DNA from: Phocoena phocoena
Lineage: Eukaryota; Chordata; Mammalia; Artiodactyla; Phocoenidae
Reading direction: 5' to 3'
Length of the DNA stretch: 64,000 bases
NCBI RefSeq assembly: GCF_963924675.1
Contig: NC_089222.1
Coordinates: 1,674,001 to 1,738,000, forward strand
In this document: piece by piece, positions 1 through 10,485 of the stretch
How the letters are laid out: each line of letters opens with the position of its first letter
How positions within the stretch are numbered: the stretch's first letter is position 1
Program-made: the position numbers and the translations under genes
Notes under the pieces: model-generated
Told to the model about the DNA's origin: nothing
Seen by the model: only the letters and a program-made list of their open reading frames with translations
Databases searched by the model: none

Positions 1-21
1 TAATTCACAAACCTGCAGAGT

Positions 22-27
22 TATAAA
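22..27 (+). promoter_or_regulatory. TATAAA-like motif in satellite unit
   Basis: TATAAA lies about 150 bp before the palindrome and recurs at the same offset in nearly all units. In units 15, 18 and 20 the site reads TTATAATTG instead. It may be chance in an AT-rich stretch; nothing in the sequence proves promoter use. Confidence 0.2.
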
Positions 28-174
28 TGACAGCTATCCTCCAAAAATATATTGAAGTAAGCCTGCGAAGGGGACTTGAAAGCGGGGCAGAATTTCAGGA
101 AAACGATTGCAGGGGGTAGACTGGAATTGCCCTGAAAGCATAGGAAAAGAGGCACAACGTTGACAATGATGCAC

Positions 175-246
175 TTGGCCAAAAAGGGCGTATGCGTTTT
201 TTCCTGAATATATTCAGGAAAAAACGCATATGCCGTTTTTGGCCAA
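175..246. repeat. 72-bp spacerless palindrome (unit 1 copy)
   Basis: Two 36-nt arms meet between 210 and 211 at CCTGAATA/TATTCAGG with no spacer. The outer ends are TTGGCC and GGCCAA. Each array unit has a copy at the same offset. Perfect copies lie in units 6, 10, 13, 16 (70 bp), 17 and 27. It can form a cruciform in DNA or a long hairpin in RNA. Confidence 0.95.
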
Positions 247-275
247 CCAAGCAAGCCTGTAAAGGAAATCTGCAC

Positions 276-1136
276 TACAATGAAATCTCACGGCCCCCCC
301 GGGCAAAAGGGCCATCTGAAAAAAGTGTAAAATCCAGAAAGGTAGGACAGGATATGGAGAACAGGGAGCCTTGTTATGCTGATTGGCAGGATGTAAATTG
401 CCAGCAGCCACCCTGGAGAAGTGTATGGTGTTTCCTGAAACACGGAAGAAACAAAGCAACACAGCCTATGGCACTTCCACTTATGGTCCTATAGCTTACA
501 GAAATTAAAATCAAAAACAGACAGCCACCCCAATATTTGGGACGGCTGTGTTCACAAGAAGCTCGTCTACAGTATCAGGTAAATATCCCAGAAAGCAAAA
601 AATGGATAAAGAAGTTGTGGCACGTACGTACAATGCAATATCACTCAGCAATGAAATCTGTGTCATCAGGCCCGTAGCGGCATAGTGAGTGGATGCAGGT
701 ACGCTGATTCTACGTGAAATACGTCACACAGAAAAAGAAACATCATAAGATATCACTAATACACGGAATGTAAACTTGACTACACATGAACTGAATTACA
801 AAACAGAACAGGGTCTCAAATTTAGAAAACCAAGTAGTGCTTGCTTATGGGGAAAGGTGCCTTGGGGTGCTGCATAAAACCAGAGACTGAAATTAGCACA
901 GATAACTTTACATAGCCAAATATGTAATAGACAAGACCTACTCCTTGCTCAACGAAATAGACTCAACACCACATATTCAACGCGTAGGAATATACCTGAA
1001 TAGGAAGAATCTTAAAACCCATAGATATATATGTCTCCGTAAGAGAATCAAGTGTGTGTACAGCGGCGGAAACGCAGCCGTGAAAATCCGATAAATCCCA
1101 TTATCAAAATAAATTTCGAAAACAAAACACAAAGAC
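276..1136 (+). mobile_element. L1 3'-end-derived half of satellite unit
   Basis: Offsets about 276-1136 follow an L1 3' end in order. The ORF2 frame gives QPPWRSVWCFLK, then WIKKLWHVRTMQYHSAMK in sister units; compare WIKKMWHIYTMEYYSALK in the true L1 at 54415-54627. Next come GATATCACTAATACACGGAA and the GAACTGAATTACAAAACAGA stretch, then GGGGAAAGGTG, CAAGACCTACTCC, ATGGATATATATGTCTCC, and AATAAA (1108-1113) with an A-rich tail to about 1136. The L1 at 61524-62260 aligns with the 5' part (GTAAATTG..CAG..CTGTGGAGAAC). The archaic copy at 60413-61523 is closer to L1 in places, for example GATAAAGAAGATGTGCTAC. The left limit is uncertain: weak similarity may reach into the palindrome's right arm. 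Confidence 0.82.
1108..1113 (+). promoter_or_regulatory. Retained AATAAA of the L1-derived tail
   Basis: AATAAA sits in CAAAATAAATTT, just before an A-rich stretch, where an L1 poly(A) signal would be. It is kept in the core units I checked and lost in decayed unit 31 (run of A near 53513). Function in the satellite is unproven. Confidence 0.45.
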
Positions 1137-1747
1137 AGTGAAATAGAGAGCAATTCTTAAATAATTCACTCAGGGCATGTGATACAACCGAGATTTAACA
1201 CATCTACACCCAGAGCTGGTTGAGACATAAGGCTGGACACTTCAGGCTGATAGCATTGGTGAGTTTCGGTGAGCAAATGCAGACCGTTTGAAGTCATACT
1301 GCATGGTACCCATTCCATGGGTCCCAACTCTCCAGGTTCAAGGGATTCTTCCTCCAGCTAAAACATGCATGGGAAACCCAGACTATCGTCCACCGTGTGA
1401 TTGGGAAACGATTTAAAATGCATCTCAGTTTTCGTATCCTGGTCCTCGGGTTCACCATTCCAGATGCTTTACTAACACTCTCCCCGCTTGGAGAGTCAGT
1501 GCCTTTAACCTCCTCTTTGGCACAGCTTGCAATTTCTGTGCAAGATGAACAGGAATACGGAGAACCAATGAGAGACTAGCTGTAGGTGTCTGCACAGGCA
1601 AATGTAACGCTCATTGCCCACCAGGAAGAGGAATTAAACAAAGGCTCAGTGTTCCCTGCTGGAAACAGATTAGGGCCTGAAGCAATCCTGCGGTTTTGTG
1701 CCCAGCTCACAAGAAAGCGAGTTGAAGAAAGGAGCTCAGGGGCACTG

Positions 1748-3492
1748 TAATTCACAAACCTGCAGAGTTATAAATGACAGCTATCCTCCAAAAATATATT
1801 GAAGTAAGCCTGCAAAGGGGACTTGAAAGCGGGGCAGAATTTCAGGAAAACGATTGCAGGGGGTAGACTGGAATTGCCCTGAAAGCATAGGAAAAGAGGC
1901 AGAACGTCGACAATGATGCACTTGGCCAAAAAGGGCGTATGCGTTTTTCCTGAATATATTCAGGAAAAAACGCATACGCCCTTTTTGGCCAACCAAGCAA
2001 GCCTGTAAAGGAAATCTTCACTACAATGAAGTCTCACTGCCCCCCGGGCAAAAGGGCCATCTGAAAAAAGTGTAAAATCCAGAAAGGTAGGACAGGATAT
2101 GGAGAACAGGGAGCCTTGTTATGCTGATTGTCAGGATGTAAATTGCCAGCAGCCACCCTGGAGAAGTGTATGGTGTTTCCTGAGACATGTAAGAAACAAA
2201 GAAACACAGCCTTTGGCACTTCCACTTATGGTCCTATAGCTTACGGAAATTAAAATCAAAAACAGACAGCCACCCCAATATTTGGGACGGCTGTGTTCAC
2301 AAGAAGCTCGTCTACAGTATCAGGTAAATATCCCAGAAAGCAAAAAATGGATAAAGAAGTTGTGGCACGTATGTACAATGCAATATCACTCAGCAATGAA
2401 ATCTGTGTCATCAGGCCCGTAGCGGCATAGTGAGTGGATGCAGGTACGGTGATTCTACGTGAACTACGTCACACAGAAAAAGAAACATCATAAGATATCA
2501 CTAATACACGGAATGTAAGCTTGACTACACATGAACTGAATTACAAAACAGAACAGGGTCTCAAATTTAGAAAACCAACTAGTGCTTGCATATGGGGAAA
2601 GGTGCCTTGGGGTGCTGCATAAAACCAGAGACTGAAATTAGCACAGATAACTTTCCATAAGTCAAATACGTAATAGACAAGACCTACTCCTTGCTCAACG
2701 AAATGGACCCAACACCACATATTCAACGCCTAGGAATATACCTGACTAGGAAGAATCTTAAAACCCATGGATATATATGTCTCCATAAGAGAATCAAGCG
2801 TGTGTACAGCGGCATAAACGCAGCAGTGAAAATCCGATAAATCGCATTATCAAAATAAATTTCAAAATCAAAACACAAAAACAGTGAAATAGAGAGCAAT
2901 TCTTAAATAATTCACTCAGGGCATGTGATGCAACCGGGATTTAACACATCTACAACCAGAGCTGGTTGAGACATAAGGCTGGACACTTCAGGCTGATAGC
3001 ATTGGTGAGTTTCGGTGACCAAATGCAGACCCTTTGAAGTCATACTGCATGGTACCTATTCCATGGGTCCCAACTCTCCAGGGTCAAGGGATTCTTCCTC
3101 CACCTAAAACATGCATGGGAAACCCAGAGTATCGTACACCGTGTGATTGGGAAACGATTTAAAATGCATCTCAGTTTTCGTATCCTGGTCCTCGGGTTCA
3201 CCATTCCAGATGCTTTACTAACACTCTCCCCGCTTGGAGAGTCAGTGCCTTTAACCTCCTGTTTGGCACAGCTTGCAATTTCTGTGCAAGATGAACAGGA
3301 ATAGGGAGAACCAATGAGAGACTAGCTATAGCTGTCTGCACGGGCAAATGTAACGCTCATTTCCCCCCAGGAAGAGGAGTTAACCAAAGGGCAGCGTGCC
3401 CTGCCGGAAACAGATTAGGGCCTGAAGCAATCCTGCGGTTTTGTGCCCAGCTCACAAGAAAGCGAGTTGAAGAAAGGAGCTCAGGGGCACTG
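1748..3492 (+). repeat. Satellite unit 2 (type A)
   Basis: 1,745 bp. Palindrome 1922-1992 is 71 bp because one T is missing from the left arm; the right arm matches the array consensus. Its last part, from about 3141, begins the stretch that reappears 6,993 bp downstream. Confidence 0.93.
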
Positions 3493-5244
3493 TAATTCAC
3501 AAACCTGCAGAGTTATAAATGTCAGCTATCCTCCAAAAGTATATTGAAGTAAGCCTGCGAAGGGGACTTGAAAGCGGGGCAGAATTTCAGGAAAACGATT
3601 GCAGCGGGTAGACTGGAATTGCCCTGAAGGCATAGGAAAAGAGGCAGAACGTCGACAATGATGCATTTGGCCAAAATGGGCGTATGCGTTTTTTCCTGAA
3701 TATATTCAGGAAAAAACGCATACGCACTTTTTGGGCAACCAAGCAAGCCTGTAAAGGAAATCTGCACTACAATGAAGTCTCACTACCCCCCGAGCAAAAG
3801 GGCCATCTGAAAAAAGTGTAAAGTCCAGAAAGGTAGGACAGGATATGGAGAACAGGGAGCCTTGTTATGCTGATTGGCAGGATGTAAATTGCCAGCAGCC
3901 ACCCTGGAGAAGTGTATGGTGTTTCCTGAAACACATAAAAAACAAAGCAACACAGCCTATGGCACGTCCACTTATGGTCCTATAGCTTACGGATATTAAA
4001 ATCAAAAACAGACAGCCACCACAATATTTGGGACGGCTATGTTCACAAGAAGCTCGTCTACAGTATCAGGTAAATATCCCAGAAAGCAAAAAATGGATAA
4101 AGAAGTTGTGGCACATACGTACAATGCAATATCACTCAGCAATGAAATCTGTGTCATCAGGCATAGTGAGTGGCGGCATAGTGAGTGGATGCAGGTACGG
4201 TGATTCTACGTGAACTACCTCACACAGAAAAAGAAACATCATAAGATATCACTAATACACGGAATGTAAACTTGACTACACATGAACTGAATTACAAAAC
4301 AGAACAGGGTCTCAAATTTAGAAAACCAACTAGTCCTTGCTTATGGGGAAAGGTGCCTTGGAGTGCTGCATAAAACCAGAGACTGAAATTAACACAGATA
4401 ACATTCCATGAGCCAAATATGTAATAGACAAGACCTACTCCTTGCTCAACGAAATGGACTCAACACCACATATTCAACGCCTAGGAATATACCTGACTAG
4501 GAAGAATCTTAAAACCCATGGATTTATATGTCTCCGTAAGAGAATCAAGCGTGTGTACAGCGGCATAAATGCAGCAGTGAAAATCCGATAAATCCCATTA
4601 TCAAAATAAATTTCAAAAACAAAACACAAAGACAGTGAAATAGAGAGCAATTCTTAAATAATTCACTCAGGGCATGTGATGCAACCGGGATTTAACACAT
4701 CTACACCCAGAGCTGGTTGAGACATAAGGCTGGACACTTCAGGCTGATAGCATTGGTGAGTTTCGGTGAGCAAATGCAGACCCTTTGAAGTCATACTGCA
4801 TGGTACCTATTCCATGGGTCCCAACTCTCCAGGTTCAAGGGATTCTTCCTCCAGCTAAAACATGCATGGGAAACCCACAGTATGGTCCACCGTGTGATTG
4901 GGAAACGATTTAAAATGCATCTCAGTTTTGGTATCCTGGTCCTCGGGTTCACCATTCCAGATGCTTTACTAACACTCTCCCGGCTTGCAGAGTCAGTGCC
5001 TTTAACCTCCTGTTTGGCACAGCTTGCAATTTCTGTGCAAGATGAACAGGAATAGGGAGAACCAATGAGAGACTAGCTATAGGTGTCTGCACAGGCAAAT
5101 GTAATGTTCATTTCCCACCAGGAAGAGGAAATAACCAAAGGCTCAGCGTGCCCTGCCGGAAAGAGATTAGGGCCTGAAGCAATCCTGCGGTTTTGTGCCC
5201 AGCTCACAAGAAAGCGAGTTGAAGAAAGGAGCTCAGGGGCACTG
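3493..5244 (+). repeat. Satellite unit 3 (type A variant)
   Basis: 1,752 bp, one of the two longest units. The extra length is a tandem copy of GCATAGTGAGTGG (4161-4173 and 4176-4188) replacing the usual CCCGTAGCG context. Palindrome 3667-3738 has changes in both arms (AAAAT left; CGCAC and GGGC right). Confidence 0.93.
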
Positions 5245-6991
5245 TAATTCACAAACCTGCAGAGTTATAAATGACAGCTACCCTCCAAAAATATATTGAA
5301 GTAAGCCTGCGAAGGGGACTTGAAAGCGGGGCAGAATTTCAGGAAATCGATTGCAGGGGGTAGACTGGAATTGCCCTGAAAGCATAGGAAAAGAGGCAGA
5401 ACGTCGACAATGATGCAATTGGCCAAAAAGTGCGTATGCGTTTTTTCCTGAATATATTCAGGAAAAAACGCATACACCCTTTTTGGCCAACCAAGCAAGC
5501 CTTTAAAGGAAATCTGCACTACAATGAAGTCTCACAGCCCCCCGGGCAAAAGGGCCATCTGAAAAAAGTGTAAAATCCACAAAGGTAGGACAGGATATGG
5601 AGAACAGGGAGCCTTGTTATGCTGATTGGCAGGATGTAAATTGCCAGCAGCCACCCTGGAGAAGTGTATGGTGTTTCCTGAAACACGTAAAAAACAAAGC
5701 AACCCAGACTATGGCACTTCCACTTATGGTCCTACAGCTTACGGAAATTAAAATCAAAAACAGACAGCCACCCCAATATTTGGGACGCCTGTGTTCACAA
5801 GAAGCTCGTCTACAGTATCAGGTAAATATCCCAGAAAGCAAAAAATGGATAAAGAAGTTGTGGCACGTACGTACAATGCAATATCACTCAGCAATGAAAT
5901 CTGTGTCATCAGACCCGTAGCGGAATAGTGAGTGGATGCAGGTACGGTGATTCTACGTGAACTACGTCACACAGAAAAAGAAACATCATAAGATATCACT
6001 ATTACACGGAATGTAAACTTGACTACACATGAACTGAATTACAAAACAGAACAGGGTCTCAAATTTAGAAAACCAACTAGTCCTTGCTTATGGGGAAAGG
6101 TGCGTTGGGGTGCTGCATAAAACCAGAGACTGAAATTAGCACAGATAACTTTCCATAAGCCAAATATGTAATAGAAAAGACCTACTCCTTGCTCAAGGAA
6201 ATGGACTCAACACCGCATATTCAACGCCTAGGAATATACCTGACTAGGAAGAGTCATAAAACCCATGGATATATATGTCTCCATAAGAGAATCAAGGGTG
6301 TGTACAGCGGCCGAAACGCAGCAGTGAAAATCCGATAAATCCCATTATCAAAATAAATTTCGAAAACAAAACACAAAGACAGTGAAATAGAGAGCAATTC
6401 TTAAATAATTCACTCAGTGCATGTGATGCACCCGGGATTTAACACATCTATACCCAGAGCAGGTTGAGACATAAGGCTGGACACTTCAGGCTGATAGCAT
6501 TGGTGAGTTTCCGTGAGCAAATGCAGACCCTTTGAAGTCATACTGCATGGTACCCATTCCATGGATCCCAACTCTCCAGGTTCAAGGGATTCTTCCTCCA
6601 GCTAAAACATGCATGGGAAACCCAGAGTATCGTCCACCGTGTGATTGGGAAACGATTTAAAATGCATCTCCGTTTTCGTATCCTGGTCCTCGGGTTCACC
6701 ATTCCTGATGCTTTACTAACACTCTCCCCGCTTGGAGAGTCAGTGCCTTTAACCTCCTGTTTGGCACAGCTTGCAATTTCTGTGCAAGTTGAACAGGAAT
6801 AGGGAGAACCAATGAGAGACTAGCTGTAGGTGTCTGCACGGGCAAATGTAAAGGTCATTTCCCACCAGGAAGAGGAATTAACCAAAGGCTCAGCGTGCCC
6901 TGCTGGAAACAGATTAGTGCCTGAAGCAATCCTGTGGTTTTGTGCCCAGCTCACAAGAAAGCGAGTTGAAGAAAGGATCTCAGGGGCACTG
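5245..6991 (+). repeat. Satellite unit 4 (type A, stop lost)
   Basis: 1,747 bp. Palindrome 5419-5490 with GTGCG in the left arm and CATACACC in the right. The usual TAG is CAG here (CCTACAGCTT), so the ORF2-derived frame is open from 5597 to 5920 (107 codons). Confidence 0.93.
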
Positions 6992-8739
6992 TAATTCACA
7001 AACCTGCAGAGTTATAAATGACAGCTCTCCTCCAAAAATATATTGAAGTAAGCCTGCGAAGGGGACTTGAAAGCGGGGCGGAATTTCAGGAAAACGATTG
7101 CAGGTGGTAGACTGGAATTGCCCTTAAGGCATAGGAAAAGAGGCACAACGTCGACAATGATGCTCTTGGCCAAAAAGTGCGTATGCGTTTTTTCCTGAAT
7201 ATATTCCGGAAAAAACGCATACGCCCTTTTTGGCCAACCAAGCAAGCCTGTAAAGGAAATCTGCACTACAATGAAATCTCACTGCCCCCCCGTGCAAAAG
7301 GGCCATCTGAAAAAAGTGTAAAATACAGAAAGGTAGGACAGGATATGGAGAACAGGGAGCCTTGTTATGCTGATTGGCAGGATGTAAATTGTGAACAGCC
7401 ACCCTGGAGAAGTGTATGGTGTTTCCTGAAACACGTACGAAATAAAGCAACACAGCCTATGGCAATTGCACTTATGGTCCTATTGCTTAGGGAAATTAAA
7501 ATCAAAAACATTGAGCCACCCCAAAATTTGGGACGGCTGTGTTCCAAAGAAGCTCGTCTACAGTACCAGGTAAATATCTCAGAAAGCAAAAAATGGATAA
7601 AGAAGTTGTGGCACGTACGTGCAATGCAATATCACTCAGCAATGAAATCTGTGTCATCAGGCCCGTAGCGGCATAGTGAGTGGATGCAGGTACGGTGATT
7701 CTACGTGAACTACGTCACACAGAAAAAGAAACATCATAAGATATCACTAATACACGGAATGTAAACTTGACTACACATGAACTGAATTACAAAACAGAAC
7801 AGGGTCGCAAATTTAGAAAACCAACTAGTGCTTGCTTATGGGGAAAGGTGCCTTGGGGTGCTGCATAAAACCAGAGACTGAAATTAACACAGATAACATT
7901 CCATGAGCCAAATATGTAATAGACAAGACCTACTCCTTGCTCAACGAAATGGACTCAACACCACATATTCAACGCCTAGGAATATACCTGACTAGGAAGA
8001 ATCTTAAAACCCATGGATTTATATGTCTCCGTAAGAGAATCAAGCGTGTGTACAGCGGCATAAATGCAGCAGTGAAAATCCGATAAATCCCATTATCAAA
8101 ATAAATTTCAAAAACAAAACACAAAGACAGTGAAATAGAGAGCAATTCTTAAATAATTCACTCAGGGCATGTGATGCAACCGGGATTTAACACATCTACA
8201 CCCAGAGCTGGTTGAGACATAAGGCTGGACACTTCAGGCTGATAGCATTGGTGAGTTTCGGTGAGCAAATGCAGACCCTTTGAAGTCATACTGCATGGTA
8301 CCCATTCCATGGGTCACAACTCTCCAGGTTCAAGGGATTCTTCCTCCAGCTAAAACATGCATGGGAAACCCACAGTATGGTCCACCGTGTGATTGGGAAA
8401 CGATTTAAAATGCATCTCAGTTTTGGTATCCTGGTCCTCGGGTTCACCATTCCAGATGCTTTACTAACACTCTCCCCGCTTGCAGAGTCAGTGCCTTTAA
8501 CCTCCTCTTTGGCACAGCTTGCAATTTCTGTGCAAGATGAACAGGAATAGGGAGAACCAATGAGAGACTAGCTATAGGTGTCTGCACGGGCAAATGTAAT
8601 GCTCATTTCCCACCAGGAAGAGGAATTAACCAAAGGCTCAGCGTCCCCTGCCGGAAACAGATTAGAGCCTGAAGCAATCCTGCGGTTTTGTGCCCAGCTC
8701 ACAAGAAAGCGAGTTGAAGAAAGGAGCTCAGGGGCACTG
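6992..8739 (+). repeat. Satellite unit 5 (type B front half)
   Basis: 1,748 bp. Palindrome 7166-7237 with GTGCG left and TATTCCGG right. The second half (from about 7850: AACACAGATAACATTCCATG, CGGCATAAATGC, TTTTGGTATCC) matches the second half of unit 3 two units upstream, so this unit is a mosaic. Confidence 0.93.
7177..7668 (+). pseudogene. L1 ORF2 C-terminal remnant in satellite unit 5
   Basis: 163 codons, among the longest open frames in the array. It starts inside the palindrome and runs through the L1-derived part. It contains PPWRSVWCFLKHVRN and, near the end, WIKKLWHVRAMQYHSAMK, both resembling the C-terminal region of L1 ORF2p (a non-LTR retrotransposon reverse transcriptase protein). 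The endonuclease and reverse transcriptase domains are absent. The frame ends at TAG 7666-7668, long before the L1-like 3' end. Exact copies of this frame exist at 14170-14661. I read it as a fossil frame, not a working gene. Confidence 0.6.
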
Positions 8740-10485
8740 TAATTCACAAACCTGCAGAGTTATAAATGACAGTTATCCTCCAAAAATATATTGAAGTATG
8801 CCTGCGAAGGGGACTTGAAAGTGGGGCAGAGTTTCAGGAAAACCATTGCAGGGTGTAGACTGGAATTGCCCTGAAAGCATAGGAAAACAGGCAGAACGTC
8901 GACAATGATGCACTTGGCCAAAAAGGGCGTATGCGTTTTTTCCTGAATATATTCAGGAAAAAACGCATACGCCCTTTTTGGCCAACCGAGCAAGCCTGTA
9001 AAGGAAATCTGCACTACAATGAAGTCTCACTGCCCCCCGGGCAAAAGGGCCATCTGAAAAAAGTGTAAAATCCAGAAAGTTATGGCAGGATAAGGAGAAC
9101 AGTGAGCCTTGTTATGCCGATTGGCAGGATGTAAATTGCCAACAGCCACCCTGGAGAAGTGTATGGTGTTTCCTGAAACACGTAGGAAATAAAGCAACAC
9201 AGCCTATGGCACTTGCACTTATGGTCCTATAGCTTAGGGAAATTAAAATCAAAAACAGACAGCCACCCCAATGTTTGGGATGGCTGTGTTCACAAGAAGC
9301 TCGTCTACAGTATCAGGTAAATATCCCAGAAAGCAAAAAATGGATAAAGAATTTGTGGCACATACGTGCAATGCAGTATCACTCAGCAATGAAATCTGTG
9401 TCATCAGGCCCGTAGCGGCATAGTGAGTGGATGCAGGTACGGTGATTCTACGTGAACTACGTCACACAGAAAAAGAAACATCATAAGATATCACTAATAC
9501 ACGGAATGTAAACTTGACTACACATGAACTGAATTACAAAACAGAACAGGGTCTCAAATTTAGAAAACCAACTAGTGCTTGCTTATGGGGAAAGGTGCGT
9601 TGGGGTGCTGCATAAAACAAGAGACTGAAATTAGCACAGATAACTTTCCATAAGCCAAATATGTAATAGACAGGACCTACTCCTTGCTCAACGAAATGGA
9701 CCCAACACCACATATTCAACGCCTAGGAATATACCTGCCTAGGAAGAATTTTAAAACCCATGGATATATATGTCTCCGTAAGAGAATCAAGCATGTGTAC
9801 TGCGGCCGAAATGCAGCAGTGAAAATCCGATAAATCCCACTATCAAAATAAATTTCGAAAACAAAACACAAAGACAGTGAAATAGAGAGCAATTCTTAAA
9901 TAATTCACTCAGGGCATGTGATGCAACCGGGATTTACCACACCTACACCCAGAGCTGCTTGAGACATAAGGCTGGACACTTCAGGCTGATAGCATTGGTG
10001 AGTTTCGGTGAGCAAATGCAGACACTTTGAAGTCATAGTGCATGGTACCCATTCCATGGGTCCCAACTCTCCAGGTTCAAGGGATTCTTCCTCTAGCTAA
10101 AACATGCATGGGAAACCCATAGTATCATCAACCGTGTGATTGGGAAACGATTTAAAATGCATCTCAGTTTTCGTATCCTGGTCCTCGGGTTCACCATTCC
10201 AGATGTTTTACTAACACTCTCCCCGCTTGGAGAGTCAGTGCCTTTAACCTCCTGTTTGGCACAGCTTGCAATTTCTGTGCAAGATGAACAGGAATAGGGA
10301 GAACCAATGAGAGACTAGCTATAGCTGTCTGCACGGGCAAATGTAACGCTCATTTCCCCCCAGGAAGAGGAGTTAACCAAAGGGCAGCGTGCCCTGCCGG
10401 AAACAGATTAGGGCCTGAAGCAATCCTGCGGTTTTGTGCCCAGCTCACAAGAAAGCGAGTTGAAGAAAGGAGCTCAGGGGCACTG
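8740..10485 (+). repeat. Satellite unit 6 (A/B mosaic)
   Basis: 1,746 bp. Mixed markers: GCACTTGCAC and CTTAGGG, but CAGACAGCC and a TAG stop. Palindrome 8914-8985 is a perfect 72-bp match. CACTATCAAAA near 9839 and CCTGCCTAGG near 9735 are private to this unit and unit 10. Confidence 0.93.
8914..8985. repeat. Perfect 72-bp palindrome (unit 6)
   Basis: Both 36-nt arms are exact reverse complements, from TTGGCC to GGCCAA. Unit 10 carries the same perfect copy at 15907-15978. Confidence 0.96.

Larger units (their letters stand above)
1..1747 (+). repeat. Satellite unit 1 (type A)
   Basis: 1,747 bp. Palindrome 175-246 with two mismatches, both in the right arm (231 and 235). The ORF2-like frame from 192 stops at TAG 492-494. 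Reference unit for the offsets used in this annotation. Confidence 0.93.
3300..10292 (+). repeat. Higher-order repeat, copy A (4 units, ~6,993 bp)
   Basis: Units 3-6 plus the end of unit 2. The shifted match with 10293-17285 begins near 3141 and ends near 17297, so the phase chosen here is arbitrary. Outside that span the match breaks down: for example CAGAGTATCGTACACC at about 3126 versus CATAGTATCATCAACC at about 10119. Confidence 0.9.

Noticed and set aside
175..246. Palindromes as a CRISPR array or bacterial terminators
   Set aside because: Spacing is about 1.75 kb, the intervals are themselves repeats, and the context is mammalian.
192..494. Many recurrent short open frames in the array taken as genes
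   Set aside because: They recur every 1.75 kb, break at different places in sister units, and are explained by the satellite and its L1-derived part.
1336..1350. tRNA or SINE B-box (GGTTCAAGGGATTC)
   Set aside because: No matching A-box upstream, no cloverleaf, and no tRNA-like ends.
1..1747. CENP-B box in the satellite
   Set aside because: I checked the TTCG and CGAA sites in the unit against nTTCGnnnnAnnCGGGn and its complement; none fit.
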